In this document: piece by piece, positions 23,328 to 32,654 of the stretch
How the letters are laid out: each line of letters opens with the position of its first letter
How positions within the stretch are numbered: the first letter of the stretch is position 1
Assembly: GCF_007991515.1 (NCBI RefSeq)
Contig: NZ_BJYM01000030.1
Span: 1 to 37,868, forward strand
Length of the DNA stretch: 37,868 bases
From: Oceanobacillus sojae
GTDB taxonomy: Bacteria > Bacillota > Bacilli > Bacillales > Amphibacillaceae
Direction of reading: 5' to 3'
Made by a program: the position numbers and the translations under genes
Notes under the pieces: model-generated
Told to the model about the DNA's origin: nothing
What the model saw: the letters and a program-made list of their open reading frames with translations, nothing else
Databases searched by the model: none

Positions 23328-25121
23328 TTACTTATGCTTCTCCATAAAATCTAACATCCGCTTATAAACTTTTATTTCATTCTCTTTTTTCGAGAATCCA
23401 TGTCCTTCATCCTCCAGCACCAGATACTCGACATCCCGGCCTTTATCCTGCAGCTTCTGAACAATTTGATCCGACTCCTCCTTCACGACACGAGGGTCTT
23501 TTGCGCCTTGGATAACTAGCATTGGTTTTGTCATTGTTTCTAAATAAGTAACTGGCGAATCCTTCACAAATCGTTCCTTATCCCGCTCCGGATCGCCGAG
23601 CCATCTTTCCATAATTGGCTTCCAATGCGGCGGTACAGAATTGACAAAAGTAAATAAATCAGATGGTCCAAAGATATCAATTACTGCTTTAAAATATTCC
23701 GGATGACGTCCATGTAAGAGCAGTGCCATGTAACCGCCATAGCTTCCCCCTACCAGGAATAGATGGTCTGGATCCGTAATTTTCTGGTCGAACAGCCATT
23801 TGATACCTTCTACATTGTCAAGCCGTGGTCCATGTCCCCAATCCTGCTCAACGAGTTTAACAAAGGAAGAGCCATAACCTGTACTTCCCCGGAAGTTCGG
23901 CGCAAAAATATGATAACCGCGATTTAGAATACTTTGGAACATGGCACGGAAAAATTTCCGCTCAGCTGCCTGCGGTCCGCCGTGTGGCCAAAATACTGTA
24001 TAGCCATTGGCATTTTCTGGCTTCGCTCTGAATAGCAATGATTCCATTTCCATCCCATCAAAAGAACTATAGGTTACAATTTCAGGGTCAACAAGCTCCT
24101 CTTCGGAAACTCCTAAAACACGATTATCTGTGAGCTGTTCCCATTTTTCACTGTTCGTCAGGCGGTAGATATTATCCGGTTTTACCGCTGAACGTCCAAG
24201 AAGATAAACTGCCCCTGATTCTGTTACTGTCACTTGATCAATCATATCAAATGGCTTTCTGATTTCTTTCAGCTCTCCGGACTTCACTTTATACTGATAA
24301 AGCTTATCTACAACACCTTTTTCCGTTACCAAATATAGTGAATTTGATGCTTTATCGTATTTTACTGTCTCTATCGACTCTTCTTCGATTTCAAGAACCT
24401 TGGAAAATTCCCCTTGCTTGATATCATACTTTGCTAAATACGTATATTCACTTTCATAATCCGTCGGGAAATAAATGGTGTTATTATCCGTGAAAACCGG
24501 TTCATAGGATACATGCACTTTTTTTGGATCAGGAGTAAGATAAATTTTTTCGTCTTCCTTTTGAATGAAAATATTATTATAGGTATTCGCAAACATGTTT
24601 TCATATACCAAGGTCTTCTCATCTTCAGATACAGCCGCAAGCGTGGTCGGCGCTGCTTCTCCTTCTATCAGGAGTTCATCTTTATCTGTATCCAGATGAC
24701 GTACACGTGTGTTTAAGAAGCTCGGATTGTTCTCGGATGTATTATAATAAATACGTTTTCCGTCTCTACTCAAATGCGCAAATAAATACTTTTCATTCTC
24801 TGCTCCGGTAATCAGCGGCTGCGGCAAGCCTCCCTCTGGAGGCAATGCATAAATTTGATAATTTTCGTCTCCATCCGAATCAAAGCTTGTTAACACGTAC
24901 TGCCCATTCGGATCAAATTGAACAAATAAGGAGGCTTCATCCTTTTGGGCAAATTGAAACGGATATGTATGCTCTTTACTTAAGTCTAATGCCCATAGAT
25001 TACGTTTTCCACTTAAGTTAGTTGAGAATACCAGCTTTTTTTCATCTTTGCTTAATTGAAAGTGATAAATACTATACGTATAAAAGAACTGTTCTACTTT
25101 CGGTTTAGGAAATTTGATCAT
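23328..25121 (-). CDS. S9-family serine peptidase (acylaminoacyl/prolyl oligopeptidase type)
   Basis: 597 aa. The N-terminal two-thirds is a beta-propeller with repeated DGDENYQIY/SRDGKRIYY-type blades. The C-terminal alpha/beta hydrolase has the nucleophile in GGSYGGYMA, the aspartate in GAKDPRV and the histidine in DEGHGFS. Such enzymes cleave short peptides or acyl-peptides in the cytoplasm; no signal peptide. AAAAAAGGAGTG precedes the ATG. Promoter with extended -10 is just upstream. Confidence 0.92.
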   Translation of the reverse strand: MIKFPKPKVEQFFYTYSIYHFQLSKDEKKLVFSTNLSGKRNLWALDLSKEHTYPFQFAQKDEASLFVQFDPNGQYVLTSFDSDGDENYQIYALPPEGGLPQPLITGAENEKYLFAHLSRDGKRIYYNTSENNPSFLNTRVRHLDTDKDELLIEGEAAPTTLAAVSEDEKTLVYENMFANTYNNIFIQKEDEKIYLTPDPKKVHVSYEPVFTDNNTIYFPTDYESEYTYLAKYDIKQGEFSKVLEIEEESIETVKYDKASNSLYLVTEKGVVDKLYQYKVKSGELKEIRKPFDMIDQVTVTESGAVYLLGRSAVKPDNIYRLTNSEKWEQLTDNRVLGVSEEELVDPEIVTYSSFDGMEMESLLFRAKPENANGYTVFWPHGGPQAAERKFFRAMFQSILNRGYHIFAPNFRGSTGYGSSFVKLVEQDWGHGPRLDNVEGIKWLFDQKITDPDHLFLVGGSYGGYMALLLHGRHPEYFKAVIDIFGPSDLFTFVNSVPPHWKPIMERWLGDPERDKERFVKDSPVTYLETMTKPMLVIQGAKDPRVVKEESDQIVQKLQDKGRDVEYLVLEDEGHGFSKKENEIKVYKRMLDFMEKHK

Positions 25122-25154
25122 TCTATTTACACTCCTTTTTTCTGTATTTTCTAT

Positions 25155-25163
25155 ATTATACCA
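25155..25163 (-). promoter_or_regulatory. extended -10 promoter of the S9 peptidase gene
   Basis: TGGTATAAT reads on the minus strand (TATAAT 25155-25160), 34 bases before the start codon. The -35 is poor (CTGGTT-like), so the extended -10 carries it. The rest of 25122-25483 shows only an inverted CTGTC...GACAG at about 25421-25439 upstream of the plus-strand gene. Confidence 0.55.
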
Positions 25164-25483
25164 TCATTTGTGAAATGAACCAGCGACTCCGGTCTTTTCT
25201 CCTCTCCATCTTAAGGCGGATATGTGGAAAATAAACTATCTTTAATTCAAGCTACTTTAATTGCATTTTCATCAATTGAATAGTAAAGTGATAGGTATAA
25301 CAGATTGCGGAACAAGAGAAGCTGTGGAAGGAGATTTGGTTATTCATCTGCTTTCAATCCATATACTTCACTCAGCAATCCGCTTACTTTCAATTGTATT
25401 TTCATAATAAATAGTCCACTGTCACTTAAGCTGGACAGAACAACGCATAGAAAATAAAACCTAAAAACACTAGAGGAGCAAAT

Positions 25484-26554
25484 ATGATGGAAAAATACCG
25501 TATTGATCAAAAGAAAGGAATGGAGTTCGGACTTTACACCCTGGGAGATCATATAGCCAATCCTTTCACTGGAAAACGAATTTCTGCACAGCAGCGTATT
25601 CAGGAAATTATTGAATTAGCAAAATTAGCCGAGCAAGCCGGGCTGGATTTTTTCAGTGTCGGGGAAAGTCATCAGGATTATTTCACCACACAGGCGCACA
25701 GTGTTGTGTTAGCTGCTATCGCGCAGGCAACAAATAATATTAAGATTGGCAGCTCGTCTACCATTATCAGCACCTCTGACCCTGTTCGGGTTTATGAAGA
25801 TTTTGCCGCGATTGATTTAATTTCTGATGGACGTGCTGAGATTATCGCGGGAAGAGCTTCCCGGATTGGACTTTTTGATTTATTAGGCTATGACGTGCAA
25901 GATTATGAAGCATTATTTGAAGAAAAATTTAATCTGCTGCTGCAAATCAATGAAAATGAAAAGCTCAGCTGGGAAGGTCAATATCGGGCACCGTTAAAAG
26001 ATGCGAAAGTGCTGCCCCGTCCGAAAGATAACACACTGCCAATCTGGCGTGCAGTCGGGGGAACTCCTGCCAGCGCGATGAAGGCAGGCTATACCGGTGT
26101 TCCCATGATGCTGGCAACACTCGGCGGTCCTGCAAGTGCTTTTAAAAATGTTATTGATGCATATCGGGAAACAGCAAAAAGGAGCGGTCATGATACAGCA
26201 GAGCTTCCGGTTGGTGTTACTGGTTTTTTCCATGTGGCAGAAACAAGCCAGGATGCCCTGAAGCAGATATACCCTTATATTAATGAAGGAATGAAGCTGA
26301 CCAATGGTCAAGGTTTTCCAAAGCAGGCATTTGCACAGGCCAAGGATAAACGGAGTGTTATCAATGTCGGCAGTCCACAGGAGGTTATTGAAAAAATCCT
26401 TTATCAGTATGAGCTTTTTGGACATCAGCGTTACCTTGCCCAAATGGACTTTGGCGGTGTCCCCTTCGAACAATTGGCAAAAAATATCGAAGTCATTGCC
26501 GAAGAAATCCTTCCAGCTATTCGCAAGTACACAGGAAAGAATCAGGGGGAATAA
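25484..26554 (+). CDS. LLM-class (luciferase-like) flavin-dependent monooxygenase
   Basis: 356 aa TIM-barrel oxygenase using reduced FMN. Visible: GVESH-like VGESHQDYF, IKIGSSSTIISTSDPVRVYEDFA, ISDGRAEIIAGRAS and VGGTPASAMKAG. GAGGAG precedes ATG 25484. It is followed after 3 bases by an FMN reductase gene that would supply its cofactor, so the pair forms a two-component monooxygenase. The substrate is unknown; related pairs act on organosulfur or antibiotic-type compounds. It stands on the plus strand between minus-strand S9 and glmM genes. Confidence 0.9.
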   Translation: MMEKYRIDQKKGMEFGLYTLGDHIANPFTGKRISAQQRIQEIIELAKLAEQAGLDFFSVGESHQDYFTTQAHSVVLAAIAQATNNIKIGSSSTIISTSDPVRVYEDFAAIDLISDGRAEIIAGRASRIGLFDLLGYDVQDYEALFEEKFNLLLQINENEKLSWEGQYRAPLKDAKVLPRPKDNTLPIWRAVGGTPASAMKAGYTGVPMMLATLGGPASAFKNVIDAYRETAKRSGHDTAELPVGVTGFFHVAETSQDALKQIYPYINEGMKLTNGQGFPKQAFAQAKDKRSVINVGSPQEVIEKILYQYELFGHQRYLAQMDFGGVPFEQLAKNIEVIAEEILPAIRKYTGKNQGE

Positions 26555-26557
26555 CAA

Positions 26558-27124
26558 ATGAATGTTATTGGTTTATCTGGATCCATTGTCGGATCCAAAA
26601 CACGGACAGCAATGGATGTAGTTGCAAAAGAAATCAATGAAAAGTATCCAGAAGCAGAATTTCAACTGATTGATTTAAAAGATTATGATTTGCAATTCAG
26701 TGACGGCCGTAACTATCTGGACTATTCAGGAGATACAGCCTCGGTAACCAGGAAGATTATGGAGGCAGACGTAATTATTATCGGCACACCTGTATTCCAG
26801 GCATCTATTCCGGCAAGCTTAAAGAATATTTTTGATTTGCTTCCTGCAGGTGCATTTCGTGATAAGGTGGTTAGCTTCTTTATCACAGCTGGTTCTTCCA
26901 AGCATTACTTAGTAGCTGACTATCAATTAAAGCCTACATTGGCCTATATGAAAGCGCAGATCGTCCAAACTTATGTCTATATAGAGGAAAAAAGTTTTCA
27001 GCAAAAGGAATTAATCGATGATGATGTATCTTTTCGTTTAGAGCGTTTAGTGGAGGATACCTTAGATACTTTTGAGGCAGCCGAATGTGTTAGAAAAAGG
27101 AAAGAGGATTCTTACGGCTTCTAA
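26558..27124 (+). CDS. NADPH-dependent FMN reductase
   Basis: 188 aa flavodoxin-fold reductase. N-terminal GLSGSIVGSKTRT is the phosphate-binding loop; IIGTPVFQASIPASLKNIFD is the flavin-contact motif; the C-terminal helix is acidic. Similar to SsuE/MsuE-type reductases. GGGGGAA precedes the ATG. Overlapping operon with the luciferase-like gene. It ends in a strong terminator shared with glmM. Confidence 0.9.
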   Translation: MNVIGLSGSIVGSKTRTAMDVVAKEINEKYPEAEFQLIDLKDYDLQFSDGRNYLDYSGDTASVTRKIMEADVIIIGTPVFQASIPASLKNIFDLLPAGAFRDKVVSFFITAGSSKHYLVADYQLKPTLAYMKAQIVQTYVYIEEKSFQQKELIDDDVSFRLERLVEDTLDTFEAAECVRKRKEDSYGF

Positions 27125-27135
27125 TCGAAAACAAT

Positions 27136-27176
27136 AAAAAAATCGTATGAATGAGCAGCATTCATACGATTTTTTT
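27136..27176. terminator. bidirectional intrinsic terminator
   Basis: An 18-base perfect inverted repeat (27136-27153 with 27159-27176; core AATCGTATGAATG) with A/T-runs at both ends, so it works for the FMN reductase on plus and glmM on minus. Confidence 0.92.
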
Positions 27177-27182
27177 ACTATC

Positions 27183-28526
27183 TTAAGCACCTAAATGATT
27201 TTCAATCACTTTTACAATTCGCTCTGCATATGTTTTGCAGTCCTCTTCTGTCTTCGCTTCTACCATGACACGAACAAGCGGTTCTGTTCCTGATGGTCGA
27301 ACTAAAACACGTCCGTTCTCTCCCAGTTCTTCCTCCACAGCCTGTACCTCATCTAAGATGATCGGGCTTGTCAAAGCTTCATTTTTGTCTGTTACCCGAA
27401 CATTAATTAATGTCTGAGGAAAAATAGTCATCTCATCTGCCAGCTCTGACAAAAGCTTGCCTGATTCGCGCATAACATTTACAAGCTGCAATGCGGATAA
27501 CAGCCCGTCTCCTGTTGTAATATAATCCAGGAAGATAATATGGCCAGATTGTTCTCCGCCTAAGTTATAACCATTGTTACGCATTTCTTCCATAACGTAG
27601 CGGTCACCTACTGCAGTCTTATCACTTTTCAGACCCGCTTCTTCCAATGCTTTATAAAAGCCTAAATTACTCATAACAGTGGATACTACTGTATCCTTGC
27701 GAAGCATTCCAATTTCTTTCATATATTTCGCGCAGATAAACATGATTTTATCGCCGTCCACGATTCTTCCTTTTTCATCAACAGCAATAAGACGATCTCC
27801 GTCTCCATCAAAAGCCAGTCCAATATCAGCCTCTTTATCCAGCACAAATTGCTGCAAGCCTTCAGGATGTGTCGATCCAACACCGTCATTGATATTCAGA
27901 CCATTTGGAGTGGAGCCCATAGAATGAATATCTGCTTCTAAATCTGCAAACAGGTGAGTAGCCAGACTGGAAGTTGCTCCATGCGCACAATCGACTGCAA
28001 TGCGTATTCCATCAAAATCATTATCAATCGTGTCTTTTAAGAAGGATAGATATTTTTGTCCACCTTCAAAATAATCACTTACGGACCCAATAGCAGGGCC
28101 TGTCGGACGAGGTAAATCATCCTCTTCTTTTTCTAATAAAGCTTCAATTTCTGCTTCTTGTTCATCTGTCAGCTTAAATCCGTCCGGTCCAAAGAACTTA
28201 ATCCCGTTATCTTCCACTGGATTATGGGATGCAGAAATCATAACCCCGGCCTGTGCACTCATCACTTTTGTTAAATAAGCGACTCCAGGAGTTGAGATAA
28301 CACCAAGTCTCATAGCTTCAGCGCCTGTGGATAATAAACCGGCAATCAATGCACCTTCCAGCATATGTCCGGAAATACGTGTGTCTCTGCCAATTAAGAC
28401 TCGCGGTTTTTCACTGCCTTTTGTTAACGCGTAACCGCCAAAGCGGCCGAGCTTAAATGCCAGTTCAGGAGTTAAGCCTTCATTCGCTACTCCTCTGACA
28501 CCATCTGTTCCAAAATATTTACCCAT
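27183..28526 (-). CDS. glmM: phosphoglucosamine mutase
   Basis: Converts glucosamine-6-phosphate to glucosamine-1-phosphate. 447 aa. [12 protein letters not shown] start; catalytic Ser100 in ISASHNP; metal loop DGDGDR; sugar loop GGEQSGH; C-terminal phosphate loop [11 protein letters not shown]. Start at ATG 28526, behind AAAGGAGAGG, gives the normal length; an upstream frame to 28589 lacks its own ribosome site. Third gene of cdaA-cdaR-glmM. In B. subtilis GlmM binds and inhibits CdaA, linking wall synthesis to c-di-AMP. Unlike there, glmS is not adjacent. Confidence 0.96.
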   Translation of the reverse strand: MGKYFGTDGVRGVANEGLTPELAFKLGRFGGYALTKGSEKPRVLIGRDTRISGHMLEGALIAGLLSTGAEAMRLGVISTPGVAYLTKVMSAQAGVMISASHNPVEDNGIKFFGPDGFKLTDEQEAEIEALLEKEEDDLPRPTGPAIGSVSDYFEGGQKYLSFLKDTIDNDFDGIRIAVDCAHGATSSLATHLFADLEADIHSMGSTPNGLNINDGVGSTHPEGLQQFVLDKEADIGLAFDGDGDRLIAVDEKGRIVDGDKIMFICAKYMKEIGMLRKDTVVSTVMSNLGFYKALEEAGLKSDKTAVGDRYVMEEMRNNGYNLGGEQSGHIIFLDYITTGDGLLSALQLVNVMRESGKLLSELADEMTIFPQTLINVRVTDKNEALTSPIILDEVQAVEEELGENGRVLVRPSGTEPLVRVMVEAKTEEDCKTYAERIVKVIENHLGA

Positions 28527-28560
28527 TATTATACCTCTCCTTTGACCATCCAATATACAA

Positions 28561-29793
28561 CTAGTCTTCTGCCGTTTCAGCTGGATCAATTATTTCAACC
28601 GTTATTTCTTCTACACTTCCTGTAGCAGTCACATCATCAGGTGTCTCAATCGTAACAGGGACTTCATGCTCCCCCGGTTCCAAATCAGAGAAATCCAGCA
28701 CTGCTCGAATATCATCTGCGGTTAAATCATTCACCAGTGAAGAATCTCCCTTTAGCTCCACATCAAGTGAAGAGTCGGGGTACGAGACTTCCAGTCCATT
28801 TCCTAAACCTTCTTCTTCTATAGGTACATCTTCAATCGTTTTTGTTCCTTCTACCTCAATCGTTACTTCCACCTCATTTGTTTCAGGTGATTGTACGTTT
28901 TCCGGCAAATCAAGTGGAACTTCTACTGTGCCAGATTCTTCAACTTCTGACAGGTCTACCGGTTCTGTATTAACTTCAGAAATATCATCAAGAACATCAC
29001 TTTGTGAGTAAATTTCTACTTCATCTGTGTTCGCAGAAATAGAACCAAGCTCAAGGTCCTCTTCTAATTCGCCTGTTGTCTCTACAGAGAGTGGTACAGA
29101 CTTGCTCGGATTATCTACTTCCACGGAAACCTGAATACTTTCCGGCTCCATTCTGACATTCAATTCATTACCCTGGACATCATATACATTCACTGGAAGC
29201 TCGCGATTATTAATCGACTCATCTACATCTTCCATATTTACATAAACCTTTACGGAACCAATAGAGTTAATGACATTCCGGGAACTCGTTATTGTTATCG
29301 TCTCCGGATTGATGCTGTAGTCAACTACCTCATAACCATCTGCCATTTTGTCCTGATTAATAAGATCGGCAGTTACAGTAAACTCTTGAGATGCCCTTTC
29401 TTCTATGTTGACCTGAACCGTCTTCGGCTCAATAAATACTTCCACATCACCCGGTATATTATGCTCCAGCTCTACATCATGCGGTCCTTCTCCCAGACCT
29501 TCTAAGTCAACGTATACATCAAAATTACGCTGAAGTAAATACGGCGTCAAACTGCCCCGGTTCCCTTGTAAAGTAACCTGAACCTCTTCTGGAACATCGC
29601 TGACAACATATTTATCGCGATCAATTCTTATATCGACCGGTACATTATCCAGGGTTTCTGTAGCATCGCTTGAACCGGAGAACGTAGCATCTGAATTCGG
29701 ATTTTCTGATACATTGACAAATGCATAAAGTGTTACGGCAAAAGCCAAAGAAAGGACACGAACAAACCATTTACTCTTAAACCAATTATCCAC
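28561..29793 (-). CDS. cdaR: CdaA regulatory protein with YbbR repeats
   Basis: 410 aa. A basic N-terminus and one membrane helix ([17 protein letters not shown], residues about 12-30), then extracellular YbbR-type beta repeats rich in Asp/Glu, four or so by spacing of VxVNIEE/VEVDN-type strands. Regulates CdaA activity through membrane contact. Start chosen at GTG 29793 behind CGGGGGAATGG, giving [10 protein letters not shown] as in homologues and an 8-base overlap with cdaA; ATG 29802 is an alternative. Unusually acidic C-terminus (IDPAETAED). Confidence 0.9.
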   Translation of the reverse strand: MDNWFKSKWFVRVLSLAFAVTLYAFVNVSENPNSDATFSGSSDATETLDNVPVDIRIDRDKYVVSDVPEEVQVTLQGNRGSLTPYLLQRNFDVYVDLEGLGEGPHDVELEHNIPGDVEVFIEPKTVQVNIEERASQEFTVTADLINQDKMADGYEVVDYSINPETITITSSRNVINSIGSVKVYVNMEDVDESINNRELPVNVYDVQGNELNVRMEPESIQVSVEVDNPSKSVPLSVETTGELEEDLELGSISANTDEVEIYSQSDVLDDISEVNTEPVDLSEVEESGTVEVPLDLPENVQSPETNEVEVTIEVEGTKTIEDVPIEEEGLGNGLEVSYPDSSLDVELKGDSSLVNDLTADDIRAVLDFSDLEPGEHEVPVTIETPDDVTATGSVEEITVEIIDPAETAED

Positions 29794-30607
29794 GTTTACC
29801 ATTCCCCCGTTTCCATAATTTTTTGTCAGAGGTTTTCGGCACAATTGATAAATGTGTTAAAAGCATTTCTCTTAATTTTTCTTCATTAATATCACGATGT
29901 AATTCACCATTTTTTGTACAAGAGATGGACCCAGTTTCCTCAGAAACAACAATTGTCAGGGCATCTGTCACTTCACTAATCCCCATCGCTGCGCGGTGCC
30001 TGGTGCCTAATTCTTTTGAGATAAATGGACTCTCGGATAAAGGCAGGTAGCAAGCTGCAGCTGTAATCTCTTCATTTTTTATGATTACCGCCCCATCATG
30101 CAATGGTGTATTCGGTGTAAATATATTTGTCAGAAGCTGGTGGGTAAGCTTTCCGTTAATCGGAATTCCTGTCTCCGCATATTCTCCAATTCCAGTTTCT
30201 CTTTCAATGGAAATAAGCGCACCAATTCTTCTTTTTGCCATGTAATTACAGGATGTAACAATTGCCTCAATTTCATTTTGTATAATTTCTTCAGCTGTGC
30301 TTCCAGACCTGACGAAAATATTACCTCTTCCCAGCTGCTCCAGTGCTCTCCGCAGCTCCGGCTGGAATAAAATAACAATGACAACAACACCCCAATTAAT
30401 AACTTGGCCCGTGATAAATTGTATGGTTTGTAAGTTTAACAGTACACTTATTCCCCACACAACTAATACAACCGCTATCCCTTTTAAAAGCTGAATAGCT
30501 TTTGTTCCTCTGATCAGCATGATTAATTTATATAATACATACCAGACGAGAGCGATATCAACGCCTATCCGCAGCAGATTTAAAATGTCAAATCCCCCAT
30601 CAAGCAT
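29786..30607 (-). CDS. cdaA: diadenylate cyclase
   Basis: Makes c-di-AMP from two ATP. 273 aa, as B. subtilis CdaA. Three N-terminal membrane helices (residues about 10-80), then the DAC domain with DGA (171-173) in NTPLHDGAV and RHR (203-205) in GTRHRAAMG. Start at ATG 30607, nine bases after AAAGGA. First of cdaA-cdaR-glmM; probably co-transcribed. c-di-AMP controls potassium and osmolyte uptake and wall homeostasis, and is essential in many Bacilli. Confidence 0.95.
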   Translation of the reverse strand: MLDGGFDILNLLRIGVDIALVWYVLYKLIMLIRGTKAIQLLKGIAVVLVVWGISVLLNLQTIQFITGQVINWGVVVIVILFQPELRRALEQLGRGNIFVRSGSTAEEIIQNEIEAIVTSCNYMAKRRIGALISIERETGIGEYAETGIPINGKLTHQLLTNIFTPNTPLHDGAVIIKNEEITAAACYLPLSESPFISKELGTRHRAAMGISEVTDALTIVVSEETGSISCTKNGELHRDINEEKLREMLLTHLSIVPKTSDKKLWKRGNGKRG

Positions 30608-30698
30608 GTTCACACATCCTTTACCCAATAGAATTACCTGTTTATTTTTTAAAATTATTTATATTACCATTGACTATATGAAATTGCAGTCGGTAATT

Positions 30699-30707
30699 AT
30701 TATATCA
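30699..30707 (-). promoter_or_regulatory. probable extended -10 promoter of cdaA
   Basis: TGATATAAT reads on the minus strand (TATAAT 30699-30704), about 90 bases upstream of cdaA; a clear -35 is absent. An inverted ACAGAC-CT-GTCTGT at 30721-30734 sits where the -35 would be. Confidence 0.45.
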
Positions 30708-30836
30708 TAAATTTGTAAAAACAGACCTGTCTGTAGTTTCGTTTATTATCATTTTTCTGCTTCATATTTTTTATACTTGTATAACAATGTAAGGATGTTC
30801 TTTCCAGTCAAAGTACATGAGGGTTCGTGTCCTTTT

Positions 30837-30866
30837 AAAAAAGAGAGCGATATAAATGCTCTCTTC
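30837..30866 (-). terminator. intrinsic terminator of rsiW
   Basis: GAGAGC (30843-30848) pairs with GCTCTC (30858-30863); on the minus strand it is followed by TTTTTT. Confidence 0.85.
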
Positions 30867-30888
30867 TTCAATACTTATCTATTTTTAA

Positions 30889-31530
30889 TTAGAACGAGAA
30901 TAATCCTTTAAAAAAATTCTTTACATGGTACCAAATCCATTCAAACGTTTGATCAACAGTCTCTAGATCCCCATTCACACCTCCGGCAGACGCCATTAGG
31001 TTGCCTCCATCGAGCTGGGAATCACTATCCAGGAGCTCTCCGTTAAATAAGGTGACATTACCATCAACGGTTCCAAGCACTAACAAATCACCGTTCTTCA
31101 CGTAGACATCACCCGGAACAGTTACGCCTGCCGGTACAATAACTGTATCTCCGTCAATAACAAGCTCTTCCTGCGTTGAAACCACAAGCTGATCTGTTCC
31201 TTGATTAAAAGTAGACGACAGACTGCCTATCATCAGCAGAAAAAAGATTGCGGCCGCCACAAGAATTGGATGACGTTTAAACCAGCGCTTGTACTTCATG
31301 GATTTCTTCTCTGTCGGCAGTTTACTCATAACATTCTCGGTGAACCCTGCCGGCGCTTCCATCCGCTCCGCACTTCGAATTAAAGTAATCGTCCGATTAA
31401 GTTCATGAAAATGCTTCTGACAATCCTCACAATCTTCAAGGTGCCTTCTTAGTAGGCTTTCATCTTCTGCAGAAATATCCCCGTCTAAATAGTCATGCAT
31501 TCTTTTTATATATTTTTCATTACAACTCAC
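30889..31530 (-). CDS. rsiW: anti-sigma-W factor
   Basis: 213 aa. Zinc anti-sigma domain with H30-x3-C34-x2-C37 (HLEDCEDC), one membrane helix about residues 87-104, and an extracellular C-terminal part with repeated [24 protein letters not shown] beta turns. Start at GTG 31530 (MSCNEKY) lies ten bases after AAAGGAG, matching homologues; GTG 31539 is too close to it. RsiW holds SigW inactive at the membrane until regulated proteolysis under envelope stress. 15 bases after sigW. Confidence 0.93.
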   Translation of the reverse strand: MSCNEKYIKRMHDYLDGDISAEDESLLRRHLEDCEDCQKHFHELNRTITLIRSAERMEAPAGFTENVMSKLPTEKKSMKYKRWFKRHPILVAAAIFFLLMIGSLSSTFNQGTDQLVVSTQEELVIDGDTVIVPAGVTVPGDVYVKNGDLLVLGTVDGNVTLFNGELLDSDSQLDGGNLMASAGGVNGDLETVDQTFEWIWYHVKNFFKGLFSF

Positions 31531-31545
31531 ATCAAGCACGCTCCT

Positions 31546-32109
31546 TTACACATGTCGAAGCCTCTTTCTAAGGGCCTCTCTCCCCCGATGAATCCGCGTC
31601 TTTACCGTACCAAGAGGGACATCAAGAATCTCACTGATTTCTTTTAGAGAAAATTCTTCTAAATATCTGAGCATGATAATACTTCGATATTTAGAAGGCA
31701 ACTGTGAAATCTCTTGATGAATATACCGCTGCAGTTCCCTGCTCTCTACTTCTTCTCCAGGAAGACGTTCCGTGCTGGCAAGCTGGGAATACATATCAAG
31801 TCCATCTGTTCCTTTTACTTCCGCATCGAGATGATAATCCGGCTTGCGCTTGCGCATACGGTCAATGGTTAAATTTGTAGCAATCCGGTATAACCATGTA
31901 GAAAACTTTCTATTCTCATCGAATGAATCAATATTCACAAAAGCACGTATAAATGCTTCCTGTGCCATATCCTCCGCTTCATGCTTATTGCCAAGCATGC
32001 GGTAGCAATGCTGGTATATTTTATCCTGATAAAAGGCTACTACATCTGAAAAAGCAGACTGATCTCCTTTTTTTACTTGTATAATTTTTTTCTTTATAAA
32101 TTGTTCCAT
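31546..32109 (-). CDS. sigW: ECF sigma factor SigW
   Basis: 187 aa, the usual length. Region 2 contains HEAEDMAQEAFIRAF and FSTWLYRIATNLTIDRMRKR; region 4 contains SLKEISEILDVPLGTVKTRI. GCGGAGGT precedes the ATG. Directs the envelope-stress (antimicrobial peptide, wall antibiotic) regulon; controlled by RsiW encoded next. Its own promoter is present upstream. Confidence 0.96.
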   Translation of the reverse strand: MEQFIKKKIIQVKKGDQSAFSDVVAFYQDKIYQHCYRMLGNKHEAEDMAQEAFIRAFVNIDSFDENRKFSTWLYRIATNLTIDRMRKRKPDYHLDAEVKGTDGLDMYSQLASTERLPGEEVESRELQRYIHQEISQLPSKYRSIIMLRYLEEFSLKEISEILDVPLGTVKTRIHRGREALRKRLRHV

Positions 32110-32141
32110 CTAATTACCTCCGCATTATGCGGTACTCTCTA

Positions 32142-32168
32142 TACGAAACAACCGCTTGTAAGGTTTCA
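32142..32168 (-). promoter_or_regulatory. SigW autoregulatory promoter
   Basis: TGAAAC (32163-32168) and CGTA (32142-32145), 17 bases apart, on the minus strand; this is the SigW consensus. A CCGC-ATAAT-GCGG palindrome (32119-32131) touches the sigW ribosome site just downstream. Confidence 0.88.
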
Positions 32169-32245
32169 CTTTTTCAAAAGAATGTTTATTTTTTTTCAGG
32201 CAGGGTATACCTAACGATAAGTATACTAAAAAAGGAGTGACTTTT

Positions 32246-32398
32246 GTGGATAAGAAAACATTATTCATAAAAATTGAACAATACAGAGAAGAAATGATGA
32301 CCTTATCTAAAGAGCAAGGCTTAAGCTCCGAAGCCGTCTTAGCCACAAGCGAAAAACTTGATGCATTAATCTATGCCTATTTAAAAAGATCTTCTTGA
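32246..32398 (+). CDS. Spo0E-like aspartyl-phosphate phosphatase, 50 aa
   Basis: A short gene starting at GTG 32246 with AAAAAAGGAGTG upstream. The product has two helices and the family hallmark SExLD (TSEKLDALIYAYLKR) after an acidic/basic first helix (IEQYREEMMTLSKEQGLSSE). Spo0E-family proteins dephosphorylate Spo0A~P and delay sporulation. It is divergent from sigW, whose promoter lies 78 bases away, so envelope stress and sporulation control share this region. Two GTATAC sites (32205-32210 and 32221-32226) lie upstream. Confidence 0.85.
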   Translation: MDKKTLFIKIEQYREEMMTLSKEQGLSSEAVLATSEKLDALIYAYLKRSS

Positions 32399-32416
32399 GA
32401 GTCTGCTCTTCTTTTC

Positions 32417-32447
32417 AAAGACATGTATTAGGTATGTCTTTTTTTGT
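32417..32447 (+). terminator. intrinsic terminator of the Spo0E-like gene
   Basis: AAAGACAT (32417-32424) pairs with ATGTCTTT (32434-32441), followed by TTTTT. Confidence 0.85.
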
Positions 32448-32607
32448 GCTTCTTTTTAGCTGCATATATCCAAATGTATCCTTTTTTAACCGAGTATATC
32501 TCTACGAATAATAATATCCTATTTTTCCCTTCATATCATTAGTCTTTTTTTATTTTTATAAAATCCTTCAAAATCAATCTAAAGATAATAGTGATTTAAA
32601 ATCATAA

Positions 32608-32650
32608 ACAAAAGAACCGATTTACAATATATACATTGCAAAACGGCTCT
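32608..32650 (-). terminator. intrinsic terminator of the mevalonate operon
   Basis: GAGCCG pairs with CGGTTC, and the stem extends through TTTTGCAAT/ATTGTAAAT with a few G-U pairs; on the minus strand TTTTGTTT follows. Just after the mvaK2 stop. Confidence 0.8.
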
Positions 32651-32654
32651 CACT

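Noticed and set aside
25994..26557. 187-codon minus-strand frame
   Set aside because: It is antisense to the LLM oxygenase gene, which has clear family motifs.
27679..27927. 82-codon plus-strand frame
   Set aside because: Serine-rich antisense shadow of glmM.
32125..32346. 73-codon minus-strand frame
   Set aside because: Antisense to the Spo0E-like gene and across the SigW promoter.
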